Assembly (NCBI RefSeq): GCF_002355595.1
Contig: NZ_AP017422.1
Location: 3,534,001-3,598,000 of the forward strand
Source of the DNA: Filimonas lacunae
GTDB taxonomy: Bacteria; Bacteroidota; Bacteroidia; Chitinophagales; Chitinophagaceae
Direction: 5' to 3'
DNA length: 64,000 nucleotides
Made by a program: the position numbers and the translations under genes. Each line of letters starts with the position of its first letter. The first letter of the stretch is position 1. The notes beneath the pieces were generated by a model. The model searched no databases. It was not told the DNA's origin and saw only the letters and a program-made list of their open reading frames with translations. Shown here one piece after another: positions 7,280 through 16,417 of this stretch.

Positions 7280-9758
7280 GATGCATCATTTTTATGTAAC
7301 GGAATACTATATGCAGTGTATTGGCCAGCACAATGTTTTCGAGCGGCACATATAAAGCTTTACCCGAAGCTGCTTCCAGCTGCCGGAACAGGTGCAGGTA
7401 ACTGCCGGTTAACGCACGGATGGTTTCAGGCTCCAGTTCGCGCTTCCTGCTACTGATGAGGTTTTCATCGGCGTATAAAAAAAAGTTCAGGCGGGGTTTT
7501 AGTAATAACCGGTAGCCTAGCTGCATCAGGGAAGGCGGAAGCTGAATATTGCTGCGTTTGCTATCGTTGATAAAATCGAAATAATACCGGTCGTACAATA
7601 CCACATAGCCCCTGTCAATATATTTCCATTGCACATACCACTGCCCTAGCAGGTAATCGGTATAGTAATACACAAAACGCAGCAATGACGATAACCGGTT
7701 GTGGTTGCTTCCCTGGCGTGGTAGCCTTTCAACCGACAGTTGCTCCGCTTTTTGCCTGCCGTGTTTCCAGGCACTTAAAATAGGCAGCAAGGAAGGCCTG
7801 TGCCGCAGCACCACCACTTTACGTCTTAATTGTTTGCTTATCAGTTCCCGGGTATTTTCTATCACGGTGGTTTTGCCGGCCCCGTCAACCCCGCTGAAAG
7901 TAATAACAAAGCCCCTGCGCGGAAACAGGTGTTGGAGGGTATCCCAGATATAATACACCTGGTTAAGCAGCATAGACACCCCCAAATTGTAATGTTTGGT
8001 ATGCAGCAACAGGTGAACATCTTTTTCCCACGCCGCATTGTATTCAAACACTTGTGTAAAATCCTGCACCGGCAATAAGTATTTATGCTGCAACAGCCAG
8101 GTTATTTTTCCTCCGGATGCGTTTCGTTTATCTTCAAAATGCTTCCGGTAATGCAGCGGCACACTGGCTTTATTTAACCAGTAAAACAACCAGGTATACA
8201 TAAAATCATCTGCTACAGCAGGCACTTTCAGGCCATATTCATTTACCTGAGCATACAACAACACCCGGGATGCATTCATAAACTGCAAGTGCTTACGCTT
8301 AAAAGCATGTATCAGATCCAGGTGCAGCAAACTTCCATCTGTAAGCACCATTGCCACCTGGCACATAAAGCTTTTACGCTGCACCTGCATCACCGTTACC
8401 AGGGGATGCCGTTTTAATTGTATCAGCAAATCGTTACAGCCTGCTTTACTGATACATATATCCGCATCGGCATTTTCGGGCAGGCTATCCAGCGCCTGGT
8501 ATCGCCATTTTAAAAGCGCATACCGGTAATCGGATAACATATCCTGTAATTCCTGCAACAACAGCTTTCTGGCAGCTACTTCCTTATTGCGGCAAAGGTG
8601 CCAGCCCAGTGCTTCATTCCAGGTTTGCAACAGCCACAGCACCTGTATGTGCCAGTATTGCTGCATACGGTATACCTGCATATAGTGGCTGATTTGATAG
8701 AGCAAATAATATTTTTCCAGCGTGGCAAAATCGCAGCCACTTTCACGGATAAGCCCCTTCCATTCCGGCATCTCCTGCAACGCATCCAGCTCGGCCCTGA
8801 TGGCACGATAACCACGATTACCCACAAGTATGTTAGATTGGTACACGAAATGAAAAAGATCGAACAGAAAAGGCATGCTGTTTTTACTTTGCTCCCAGTC
8901 AATCATCAACAGCTTGTCCTTTTTAAACATCACATTCCAGGGAGTAAAATCACCATGAGCGGCGGTTACAGGCAGCAGGCCATCCTGCTGTATACCCTCG
9001 TGTAACAAAACCAGTTTCTTTAGCAGTGAAGCTGGTATGCGTTCATCTTCTCCGCAGGCAAGTTTTTGCAGATTATTTTCTATGGCAGCGGCAAAGTCAG
9101 TTGCGCCATACGGCATGTGTTGCAAATGCGTTTGCAGCCATTGTTGTACAGCAGCAGCCGGCAGCTTACTAAACCGGTTGGTTCGCCGGGCATGCTGCCC
9201 TATATCTTCCAGGTAACAATTGCTGCCCGTAAAGGCTACTCCAGGCAGCTGAACAGAAGTAAAGTGCATGGCATGAAAAGCCTGTAATTGCTGATATTCT
9301 GTTGCCAGGTTTCTTTTTGCCCGCGCGGTAAGCGCTGTTTTTATAAAAGTACCCTGTTCATTGTCCGCATGTGTCATATACAGAATCGACTTACGATCGG
9401 GGCCTGTGGTACCTGAAAACCAGGCCCACTGTACATTTCTCAGCACCGCATCCGGCTCATCCAACTCTTTATGTGTAAAAAAATGAAAGCTGCCATGGGC
9501 CAGGTATCGCAGGCAGCCCAACCAGGCAGCTATTTTCACTGTTATGCTAAACAACCACGCCCTGAAACCCGCAGTATGATAAAATTTCAGGAAACAGGGT
9601 TTTCGGCTGCAGGCAGGCCAAACCCAACGAATGCTACCATCGGGATTATTTCTATAATAACAATGTATTGCCTGATCATTTATTATACCTTCCTGTAAGG
9701 AGGCTGGTATACCTGCTTTGGTAATCGACTGTATAAAAAGCAATATATCTTTATGCAT
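7263..9758 (-). CDS. Fusion: aminoglycoside-phosphotransferase-like kinase + thymidylate-kinase-like domain
   Basis: An unusual 831-residue protein. The N-terminal half contains the APH/choline-kinase catalytic signature HGDFTPWN (H268-G-D270) and the metal-binding MIDWEQ (D287), so it is a small-molecule or sugar kinase fold. A middle segment of about 230 residues is not recognised. The C-terminal ~215 residues carry a P-loop, SGVDGAGKTT (G623-T631), and YDRYYFDF, matching the thymidylate-kinase-like fold. In context the kinases probably phosphorylate a sugar or polysaccharide intermediate rather than an antibiotic or dTMP, but the substrate is unknown. It is the first gene of the middle operon, preceded by the element at 9783-9798. 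Confidence 0.75.
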   Translation of the reverse strand: MHKDILLFIQSITKAGIPASLQEGIINDQAIHCYYRNNPDGSIRWVWPACSRKPCFLKFYHTAGFRAWLFSITVKIAAWLGCLRYLAHGSFHFFTHKELDEPDAVLRNVQWAWFSGTTGPDRKSILYMTHADNEQGTFIKTALTARAKRNLATEYQQLQAFHAMHFTSVQLPGVAFTGSNCYLEDIGQHARRTNRFSKLPAAAVQQWLQTHLQHMPYGATDFAAAIENNLQKLACGEDERIPASLLKKLVLLHEGIQQDGLLPVTAAHGDFTPWNVMFKKDKLLMIDWEQSKNSMPFLFDLFHFVYQSNILVGNRGYRAIRAELDALQEMPEWKGLIRESGCDFATLEKYYLLYQISHYMQVYRMQQYWHIQVLWLLQTWNEALGWHLCRNKEVAARKLLLQELQDMLSDYRYALLKWRYQALDSLPENADADICISKAGCNDLLIQLKRHPLVTVMQVQRKSFMCQVAMVLTDGSLLHLDLIHAFKRKHLQFMNASRVLLYAQVNEYGLKVPAVADDFMYTWLFYWLNKASVPLHYRKHFEDKRNASGGKITWLLQHKYLLPVQDFTQVFEYNAAWEKDVHLLLHTKHYNLGVSMLLNQVYYIWDTLQHLFPRRGFVITFSGVDGAGKTTVIENTRELISKQLRRKVVVLRHRPSLLPILSAWKHGRQKAEQLSVERLPRQGSNHNRLSSLLRFVYYYTDYLLGQWYVQWKYIDRGYVVLYDRYYFDFINDSKRSNIQLPPSLMQLGYRLLLKPRLNFFLYADENLISSRKRELEPETIRALTGSYLHLFRQLEAASGKALYVPLENIVLANTLHIVFRYIKMMHHEKVD

Positions 9759-9782
9759 GGCAAACTGGTTTGTATATTATTT

Positions 9783-9798
9783 TTCCAGAATAATGCCA
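9783..9798 (-). promoter_or_regulatory. Sigma-54-like -24/-12 element
   Basis: The minus strand reads TGGCA-TTATTC-TGGAA and ends 24 nt before the start codon at 9758. It has the same spacing and position as the elements at 4112 and 16875. The -12 half (TGGAA) is not the textbook TTGCA, so the sigma factor assignment is tentative; the three-way conservation is what supports function. Confidence 0.5.
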
Positions 9799-9863
9799 GC
9801 CAGAAAAAGCGTCCGTAATAGCTGATAATAAACAGGTTATACAAACCACCTTCTTTTCGGTTT

Positions 9864-9878
9864 TTCCACCTGGCGGAA
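9864..9878. promoter_or_regulatory. Inverted repeat TTCCACC-T-GGCGGAA, putative activator-binding site
   Basis: A 7-1-7 inverted repeat with one mismatch, 105 bp upstream of the start at 9758. A second, weaker copy (11 of 15 matches) begins exactly 21 bp further on at 9885 and overlaps the stop codon of the polymerase gene. The pair is arranged like the one at 4181/4202, suggesting two dimers bound on the same face of the helix. Confidence 0.6.
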
Positions 9879-9886
9879 AAACCGCT

Positions 9887-11197
9887 CTACGTGGTAGAAG
9901 GCTTAACAGCAAACGCGCCCGCACGCTTTCTTTGCAGATATAATAGTTCGCGGGTAGTGCAACGCTGGTGTGGTTGCAGGCTGATAGAGAAGATAAGCAT
10001 CTGGTAAAACAGGATGCCGTAATTGGTTTCGCCAAAGATGCCAAACTCTGTAAATGAGTTTATTATTACCGGTATTAAAATACCCATCAACATCAGTTTC
10101 TTTTCTTCGGATTCGCGTAAAAAACCACGTATGGTAAAATACATCTGTACGCCTACCAGGCAAAGCCCTACAAATCCCAGGTTCATAAGCACCTGCATAA
10201 AAGTATTATGCGTCATATGCCCGGCATAAGTATGTACACTTTCAAATTTGTCCTTATAATCAATACGCATAAAACCAAAACCCAGCAAGGGTTCGCGCGG
10301 CAATCCTTCATTAATCAGCGCTTTCCAGAAGGGCATGCGTCCTGTCATAGATAATACATCATCCAGCCCTCCTTTGCGCATCACCAGTTTTTCAATGGCA
10401 ACTGGTATCACAGCTGCCACTGCGGCATAGATACTGTAAATGATCACTTTGTTTTGTAAACGCCGCACATGAAAAAACACAATTAACAGCAACCCTATCA
10501 GTGACGAACGCGACTTGGTCATGATAAGCACATAGGCCATCATTACTATCTTTACTATCGTCCACACTTTTTTCCGCAGGCGGTATAAGTCAAATATCAG
10601 GCAGGAAATACCTAAACCGCTGATCATTCCCAATTCATTCGGGTTCATAATATACCCACCCAGCCGCTTGTCTTCCCCGCCTTCTACCAGCCTGAAAAAA
10701 TCATCCGGATCGGCAAACATGCCTATCACAAACACACTTAACAACAAAAAAACGGTATTGCCCATCAGGTTATAAAAACGGATAGTATTGCCGGGGAAAT
10801 AGATGTCAAGCATCATCAGACATTTGATATAATAGAAGGCGAACAACAATCCTTCTATATCCATAAACCATTGCAGTGCGCTATAGCCAACATCTGTACT
10901 CCACAAAAAAGAGATAAAACCCAATACCAGGTACCCGAAATACAGGAAGGGCGAAAGATGGTTTTTCCATTGAAAAGAAGCCAACGCGCCCCGCTTCACA
11001 ATGCGGTGGTGTATTACAATGGCGGCAAGCGTCATACCCATTCTTCCCACCACTTTAATCAGCCTTGTAATAACCACATTCTCACTCCAGGTAAAATACC
11101 CACCCACCATTACCACCAACACCAGCAGCAGCATCCAGCCGGTTCTTTTTAAAAACAGCTGATGGGTATTCTCTGCCAGTGGTGTGTTGGCTAACAT
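9887..11197 (-). CDS. O-antigen ligase/polymerase (Wzy/WaaL-type) membrane protein
   Basis: A 436-residue polytopic protein with about ten hydrophobic segments. The Wzy_C-like block includes MTKSRSSLIGLLLIVFF and a large periplasmic loop with GLPREPLLGFGF and HTYAGHMTHNTFMQ. The loop histidines and arginines (GHMTHNTFMQVL) are characteristic of the ligase/polymerase family. It probably polymerises lipid-linked repeat units in the periplasm in a Wzx/Wzy-dependent pathway. It overlaps the upstream glycosyltransferase by 7 bp and is the last gene of the first operon. Confidence 0.85.
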   Translation of the reverse strand: MLANTPLAENTHQLFLKRTGWMLLLVLVVMVGGYFTWSENVVITRLIKVVGRMGMTLAAIVIHHRIVKRGALASFQWKNHLSPFLYFGYLVLGFISFLWSTDVGYSALQWFMDIEGLLFAFYYIKCLMMLDIYFPGNTIRFYNLMGNTVFLLLSVFVIGMFADPDDFFRLVEGGEDKRLGGYIMNPNELGMISGLGISCLIFDLYRLRKKVWTIVKIVMMAYVLIMTKSRSSLIGLLLIVFFHVRRLQNKVIIYSIYAAVAAVIPVAIEKLVMRKGGLDDVLSMTGRMPFWKALINEGLPREPLLGFGFMRIDYKDKFESVHTYAGHMTHNTFMQVLMNLGFVGLCLVGVQMYFTIRGFLRESEEKKLMLMGILIPVIINSFTEFGIFGETNYGILFYQMLIFSISLQPHQRCTTRELLYLQRKRAGAFAVKPSTT

Positions 11198-12297
11198 TGG
11201 TATAAGGCATTAAAATCCATTACAATTTTTTCCCAGTTAAAAGCTTCTGCCACCATACGCCTGGCATTATGGCAAAATGCGGCTACTGCTTCCGGTTCCC
11301 GCATGCGCTGGTATAACTGTGTTAACGCATTTTGTATCTGCTCGCCACAGGTATCCTGTATCACTATGCCGGCTTCAAACTGCCGTATGTAATTACCGGT
11401 ATTGGTGGCTTCTGTTACCATACAGGGAATACCCAGAGAGGCGGCTTCCAGCACTGCGGTTGGCAGTCCTTCGTTACGGCTGGGTGCAGCAAATACCTGG
11501 CATTGCTGCAACAGGTTGTTTTTATCTTTACCATATACAGCACCCCAGAAAACCACCTTATCTGTGATGCCCAGCATAGCAGCAATACTGGTTAATCGAT
11601 TACGTTCTGCACCATCCCCTATCATCCATAACCTTGCGCCGGGATGTGTAACAGCAAAAGCGGCAAAGCCTTCCAGCAATTCTTTCAATCCTTTGGTGTA
11701 GATATCTATCCTGCCACAATACCCTATAATAAACTGGCCGGTAACCGGGCCAATCAGCGGCAGGCATTCCAGGTCGTACCCATAGGGTATCAGCACCGAT
11801 TTACTATTGGGAAACACTTCCTGCAAACCATCCATTTCCGATTTTCCCAGCAGGTGCACTGCTTTGGCAGCCTGCAACAGCCTGCTTTCAAACCATTGAA
11901 AATACAGCTTCTTCTGCCATCTGCTTTTATGCATGGCAAGGGTATTATAACTTCCATGGGGTGTAAATACGAACGGGATGCCATGGCGCTTCAGCAACCG
12001 GGCCGCCATATACATCTGGGGCACAAAACCACCATGCAAATGAAATACGGCGTGTTGCCGGCTTTGGATAGCCGCTTGTAATGCGGGATGTAAACAAAAC
12101 GGATTGGCCGGCCTGGCAAACAACCGGGTAGTGTAATTACGCGCCGGATAATTATGCACGGGCACTTTTGTAATGCCCCATACCTCTACCTGTTTGCCAG
12201 CGCCGCATTGCCTGCCAGCCAGTTCATGCACTACCCGGTTAACGCCGTTCATACGGTCAGGATTGGCTTTGCCCAGTATCAGGTGTATGATTTCCAT
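11191..12297 (-). CDS. GT4-type glycosyltransferase
   Basis: A 368-residue GT-B glycosyltransferase. It begins MEIIHLILGKANPDRMNGVN, with acceptor-domain features HLHGGF and TPHGSYNTLA, and ends with a donor domain containing IGYCGRIDIYTKGL, APSRNEGLPTAVLEAASLG and a conserved E-x7-E pair. It should add a sugar to the growing lipid-linked unit. It overlaps both neighbours (19 bp with the flippase gene, 7 bp with the polymerase gene), so translation is probably coupled through this stretch. Confidence 0.88.
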   Translation of the reverse strand: MEIIHLILGKANPDRMNGVNRVVHELAGRQCGAGKQVEVWGITKVPVHNYPARNYTTRLFARPANPFCLHPALQAAIQSRQHAVFHLHGGFVPQMYMAARLLKRHGIPFVFTPHGSYNTLAMHKSRWQKKLYFQWFESRLLQAAKAVHLLGKSEMDGLQEVFPNSKSVLIPYGYDLECLPLIGPVTGQFIIGYCGRIDIYTKGLKELLEGFAAFAVTHPGARLWMIGDGAERNRLTSIAAMLGITDKVVFWGAVYGKDKNNLLQQCQVFAAPSRNEGLPTAVLEAASLGIPCMVTEATNTGNYIRQFEAGIVIQDTCGEQIQNALTQLYQRMREPEAVAAFCHNARRMVAEAFNWEKIVMDFNALYQC

Positions 12298-13529
12298 AAC
12301 AATGATTTTTTACGTTGCAGAATGATGAGCCAGTAAGTGATACAAATGAATTGAGAAAGAAAAAGGCCGCACAACACACCATATAGCTGCCAGTGCTGCA
12401 ATAACCAGGGTGCTACGGCAACACTCACCGCCACAGCCAGTATATAGGCCATAAAATAGGCTTTATCCAGGTGCAGGGAGCGGATGGCTATACGCACGGG
12501 ATAACCAATGGTAATTAACACATACACCAGGCTAAGGCCATACATGACAAAAGCATATTGTGCATATTGCACACCTCCCGCCAGCGTTAGCACAGGACGT
12601 GCAAAAACAGACAAGGCTATTAAAACGGGCAACATCAGCAACAGGCTTTTCTGTAACAGCACCCGCCAATAGTGCTGCAGGTGAGCGGTATGGGCGGCTG
12701 CCCTTGGCAGGGCATAACTTTCTATAGCCTGTAGCAAAACATTTAAAATACCAAAAATATATTGCGCCAAACGCAACGCACCTAAGGCGGCGGCACCTAT
12801 GTACCAGCCTGCTGCCATTACAAAAAAATACCCCGCCCCCCACTGCAATAAGGAAGAACCGAGCAACCAGCCACTTTTACTTTTTTGCACTTTCCACGTA
12901 AAGCCGGCTGCTGCTTTGGTAAGTTTGCCGGCATTTAACAGCACCATGCCTGTTGCTACTGCCGGCAGATATGACAAAGCGATAATAGCCCAGGCTACAC
13001 ACAAGGTAAGCTGGTGATAATACCAGGCCCAGCACAGGCCTGCCAGTTGCAGTGCATTGTTGAGCACATCTATTATTAGCGCATGACTGGTTTTATTACA
13101 GGTGATAAAAACCCGGCGCAAAAAATCCTGCAGCAGGTATAATACTGTAGCTACTCCCGCCCATAACACCGTAGCCTGTGCATGGCCCCCCAGCCTGTTT
13201 ACTGATAAAGGAAAAGCGAAACAGGCTGCCAGCACCACCAGCAACAACAACGCTGCAAAACCTATCTGCTGGCCCAACAGCCCTTTGGTAAACAACCGGG
13301 CATCGCCCTCGTTTAACGAAGGCTGCACCACCTGGTATACCTGCGTGGTAAAGGCCATGGTAATGGATAATATAAAAAGCTGTATCATCACTATACCTGA
13401 AAACCTGCCAAACTCCACTATTCCTAATGCCCTAGCCAGCAACAGGCTGGTACAAAAGCCTGCGCCGCTTACTACCAGCTGATCGGCCATTACCTGGTAC
13501 TTTGCCTGTATGGGAATTGCTATTTTCAT
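12279..13529 (-). CDS. Polysaccharide flippase (Wzx-like)
   Basis: About 416 residues, almost entirely hydrophobic, with 10-12 predicted membrane segments. It starts MKIAIPIQAKYQVMADQLVV and continues with FCTSLLLARALGIVEFGRF, a pattern typical of the first helices of oligosaccharide flippases (MATE/MOP superfamily). It should translocate undecaprenyl-linked repeat units across the inner membrane. The ATG at 13529 overlaps the stop of the co-polymerase gene as ATGA; longer in-frame starts would run antisense-like low-complexity sequence into the gene upstream and are not credible. It fits a Wzx/Wzy pathway with the neighbouring polymerase. Confidence 0.85.
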   Translation of the reverse strand: MKIAIPIQAKYQVMADQLVVSGAGFCTSLLLARALGIVEFGRFSGIVMIQLFILSITMAFTTQVYQVVQPSLNEGDARLFTKGLLGQQIGFAALLLLVVLAACFAFPLSVNRLGGHAQATVLWAGVATVLYLLQDFLRRVFITCNKTSHALIIDVLNNALQLAGLCWAWYYHQLTLCVAWAIIALSYLPAVATGMVLLNAGKLTKAAAGFTWKVQKSKSGWLLGSSLLQWGAGYFFVMAAGWYIGAAALGALRLAQYIFGILNVLLQAIESYALPRAAAHTAHLQHYWRVLLQKSLLLMLPVLIALSVFARPVLTLAGGVQYAQYAFVMYGLSLVYVLITIGYPVRIAIRSLHLDKAYFMAYILAVAVSVAVAPWLLQHWQLYGVLCGLFLSQFICITYWLIILQRKKSLLWKSYT

Positions 13530-15625
13530 CTGCGTATTTTTTGCACCAGCTGCAGCAGGTAATTTTTCAATTGCACCAGCAGGCTGGGTGTATAACCTGC
13601 CCTGTTCAATACAAACTGCATGGCAGGAATTTGTAATTGCTGCTTCAATACATCTGCTTCTGTAATACAGCGCTGTGGCGTGCGCCGGCTGTCTAACACA
13701 AACAGGTTGCTGGTAGCTGCCGACATCAGCACCAGCGAGGAGGCATGTGCATGAACCGGAAAATTGACTATGATCACAATATCGTATTGTAACTGCTGTT
13801 CGCGTAAATACCTGCACCATCCTTCGGGGTTTTGCAACATACCTGTAACGGTTTCTCCTGCCTGTATCAGCAATACTTTTTCGTGCAGCGTGGCTATCGC
13901 CTGGTGAAGCGCTGATGCGATATAATGCTTTCCTTCCAACGCTTTAAAGGAAGAGATGCAAATAACAGTGCCGGGAAGCAGTTGTTTTTTCAACTCCAGT
14001 TCCACCGCCCATTTTCTGAAAAAAGTGATGCGTTGCTCTGCCTTGCGGCAAAGGGGAACCGCGGCGGATAGCGGCGTTGCCGATAAACGCTGAATAGTGT
14101 CTTCGTTATTTACTTTGGCTTTTAGCGAATGCACCAAATAGATGAGCACCACACCTGCCGCTATACCCAGTATGGCTGCCAGCACCGTAATAATAGTGTA
14201 ATTGGGCGATACCGGCTTTTCCGGCACCTCGCCTTCGGAAATAATACGGTGAAAAGAAAGGGTGGCCGCTTTGGCTATTTCCGCTTCTGTTTTTTTCCCG
14301 TGTAAGAAACGGTAAATAGATTCATTCATGCTGAAGTTGCGTTCCAGTATGGTCATATTCTTTTCCCGCTCCGGCAACCCGATAAACACTTTTTCCGATT
14401 CGTTAATGGTATTTTCCAGGTCGGTATATTGAATGTGCAAACTGCGCCCGGTGTTTTGTACACTTTCCTGCAGGTAACTGAAAATATCATTCAGTTTATC
14501 ATCTATCACTTTCACTTTCTCATGCTCGGGTGTATACTTTACCAGCAGGTCGTGCTTATCTCTTTGCAGTTCTTTTATTTTTTTTACCAGCTCGGTACTG
14601 AGCAAATCGGTAAAAGCTTCAAAATTGGGAGCCAGATCCAGGAAGTGATCTTTTCCCAAACTTATATAGTGGTTAAGACTATCCATGGCATTGAGGCTCA
14701 TTTGCACACTGGCCAGTTGCTTTTTTAAATCTGCAATTTTGCGCAGGTCGGTTTCTGTTTCCTGCCGGATATTGATAATGCGTTTACGATTGCGGTAGCT
14801 TTCTATATCCCCTTCGCTGGTACTTAGTTTATGGCTGAATGTATCCAGTTGCTTGGTTAAAAACTGCTCGGTAGTATCGGCCGATTTATATTTCTGCTCA
14901 ATATAATCGGCAATATAAGTGGCTGCCAGTGCATTTACCACATCTGCCGACTTTTGCGGAACAGCCGATTTATAACTGATGCGCAGCACCGGCACATCTT
15001 TATCTACGGCCATAATATCCAATCCATCTATTACACTGTTCACCAGCTTGTCTTCTGCATGTACTATACATTCGTAACGGTCGTTCACCGGTAACCCCGG
15101 CCGTTGCTGTAACAGCACCTGGTTGCGCTGCAATAAAAACGTAGCCCCCTTTACGGATAGCACATGATTGAGCGTTGTGTGAAATATATCGCCAGTGGGT
15201 GCCTGTAAGGTTACCAGCGAATCGCTGGCAATTTGTATGGCAAATGGCCGGTTGTACCACCTGGCGTTGTCTATACTGGCCTGCACTATAAACGGCGCCT
15301 GGTTATACAATTCTGTTTTATGAATTTCGCCCACGCGGTAAACAGAGATGCGCAAATCAAGATGTTCCAGCATTTTCCGCACCAACACTTTCGATTTCAG
15401 CAGTTCTACTTCTGCGCTGATTTTGGTGGTGTTTACAAACACATCAAAATCTTTAAACAGGTTGCTGTTAGGCACACCTTCGTGTATATCGGCCAGCTTT
15501 ATTTTGGAAGTGCTTTCATACATAGGTGTAGCATATTTCAGGTATTTTTTAGCCAGACCTACACCTGCCATCATTGTAATGATTACAATGGGCAATCCAC
15601 GATATAACGGTTGCAGTAAATTCAT
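13526..15625 (-). CDS. Wzc-like polysaccharide co-polymerase with degenerate BY-kinase domain
   Basis: A 699-residue chain-length determinant protein: an N-terminal membrane helix (IVIITMMAGVGLA), a long periplasmic coiled-coil region, a second helix near residue 475 (VLAAILGIAAGVVLIYLV) and a cytoplasmic domain. The cytoplasmic domain aligns with bacterial tyrosine kinases but key residues are gone. The Walker A is ALEGKHY with His567 instead of Ser/Thr, the Walker A' aspartate is Gln588 (VLLIQAG) and the Walker B aspartate is Val620 (YDIVIIV). There is no C-terminal tyrosine cluster. It probably controls chain length and export through the Wza-like neighbour but is unlikely to be an active kinase. 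Confidence 0.85.
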   Translation of the reverse strand: MNLLQPLYRGLPIVIITMMAGVGLAKKYLKYATPMYESTSKIKLADIHEGVPNSNLFKDFDVFVNTTKISAEVELLKSKVLVRKMLEHLDLRISVYRVGEIHKTELYNQAPFIVQASIDNARWYNRPFAIQIASDSLVTLQAPTGDIFHTTLNHVLSVKGATFLLQRNQVLLQQRPGLPVNDRYECIVHAEDKLVNSVIDGLDIMAVDKDVPVLRISYKSAVPQKSADVVNALAATYIADYIEQKYKSADTTEQFLTKQLDTFSHKLSTSEGDIESYRNRKRIINIRQETETDLRKIADLKKQLASVQMSLNAMDSLNHYISLGKDHFLDLAPNFEAFTDLLSTELVKKIKELQRDKHDLLVKYTPEHEKVKVIDDKLNDIFSYLQESVQNTGRSLHIQYTDLENTINESEKVFIGLPEREKNMTILERNFSMNESIYRFLHGKKTEAEIAKAATLSFHRIISEGEVPEKPVSPNYTIITVLAAILGIAAGVVLIYLVHSLKAKVNNEDTIQRLSATPLSAAVPLCRKAEQRITFFRKWAVELELKKQLLPGTVICISSFKALEGKHYIASALHQAIATLHEKVLLIQAGETVTGMLQNPEGWCRYLREQQLQYDIVIIVNFPVHAHASSLVLMSAATSNLFVLDSRRTPQRCITEADVLKQQLQIPAMQFVLNRAGYTPSLLVQLKNYLLQLVQKIRR

Positions 15626-15651
15626 GATGACGGCAGGATTAATACGTTTTT

Positions 15652-16407
15652 TTAAAACACTTTCCCTAACAGCACAGCCGAGCTGATAGCAGAAGCAATA
15701 GGCACAATGGTTGAGCCGGCCCGTTTATCCCAATGCTTTCCCCGGCGGCTGGGCACATATACAATATCCCCGGGATGAATCTGCACGTTGGCGGTAGTAA
15801 ACTGCTGCATATCGGTAAGGTTTACGGTGTAGGCCACTGGCAAACTATCTACCATTCTAATCACCTGTATCTTCTTCTTGTTGGCATAAAAATCAAAATC
15901 ACCGGCCTTGCCTATCACCTCCAATAAGGTATTGTTTTCCTTATCTAAGGTGTACTTACCCGGTGTTTTTAATTCACCCAACACCGTTACTTCTTTATTC
16001 AGCACTTTTACATCTATCACGGGGTTAACGATCCACTTTTTAAAAGCGTTTTGCAGCTTCACTTTCACCTGCGCTACTGTAAGGCCCAACAGGTTTACAT
16101 TACCCAGTTTAGGTATGGCCACATAGCCTGAGTCGTCCAGCATCAGCCATTTACCGTACACTTCATTGGAGTTATATATACCGTAAACAGACCCCACACT
16201 GATGTCATCGTTATCCCAAACGCTGATGTTTATTTTATCATCTTTACGCAGTTGATAAGCATAATGCGGATTATAAGCAAATACCGTATCCTCGCGGGAA
16301 GTATTTACCTCCTGCTGCCTGCTTTGGGTTAACAGGTTTTGTGTGGCACAGGAAGTAAACAGCAGGCTGCAAAGTATTACCGGAACAAGACTGTGTATGA
16401 TTTTCAT
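15652..16407 (-). CDS. Wza-type polysaccharide export lipoprotein
   Basis: A 251-residue outer-membrane auxiliary protein. The lipoprotein signal peptide ends in LLFTSC (lipobox, Cys19). It is followed by the Poly_export domain (YQLRKDDKINISVWDNDD), a SLBB-type segment (VTVLGELKTPGKYTL) and VQIHPGDIVYVPSRRG. It should form the outer-membrane exit channel with the Wzc-like protein. The C-terminal end is hydrophobic (IASAISSAVLLGKVF). It lies 10 bp after the response regulator gene and 26 bp before the co-polymerase gene, in the same operon. Confidence 0.9.
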   Translation of the reverse strand: MKIIHSLVPVILCSLLFTSCATQNLLTQSRQQEVNTSREDTVFAYNPHYAYQLRKDDKINISVWDNDDISVGSVYGIYNSNEVYGKWLMLDDSGYVAIPKLGNVNLLGLTVAQVKVKLQNAFKKWIVNPVIDVKVLNKEVTVLGELKTPGKYTLDKENNTLLEVIGKAGDFDFYANKKKIQVIRMVDSLPVAYTVNLTDMQQFTTANVQIHPGDIVYVPSRRGKHWDKRAGSTIVPIASAISSAVLLGKVF

Positions 16408-16417
16408 AGCAGTGTTA

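Noticed and set aside
7263-9758. Antibiotic-resistance phosphotransferase or true thymidylate kinase
   Set aside because: The motifs match these folds, but the fusion and the polysaccharide context argue against either specific function.
12279-13820. Longer flippase start reaching 13820
   Set aside because: The extra 97 residues are Cys/Ala-rich, overlap the co-polymerase gene and lack membrane helices. The ATGA overlap at 13526-13529 gives the natural start.
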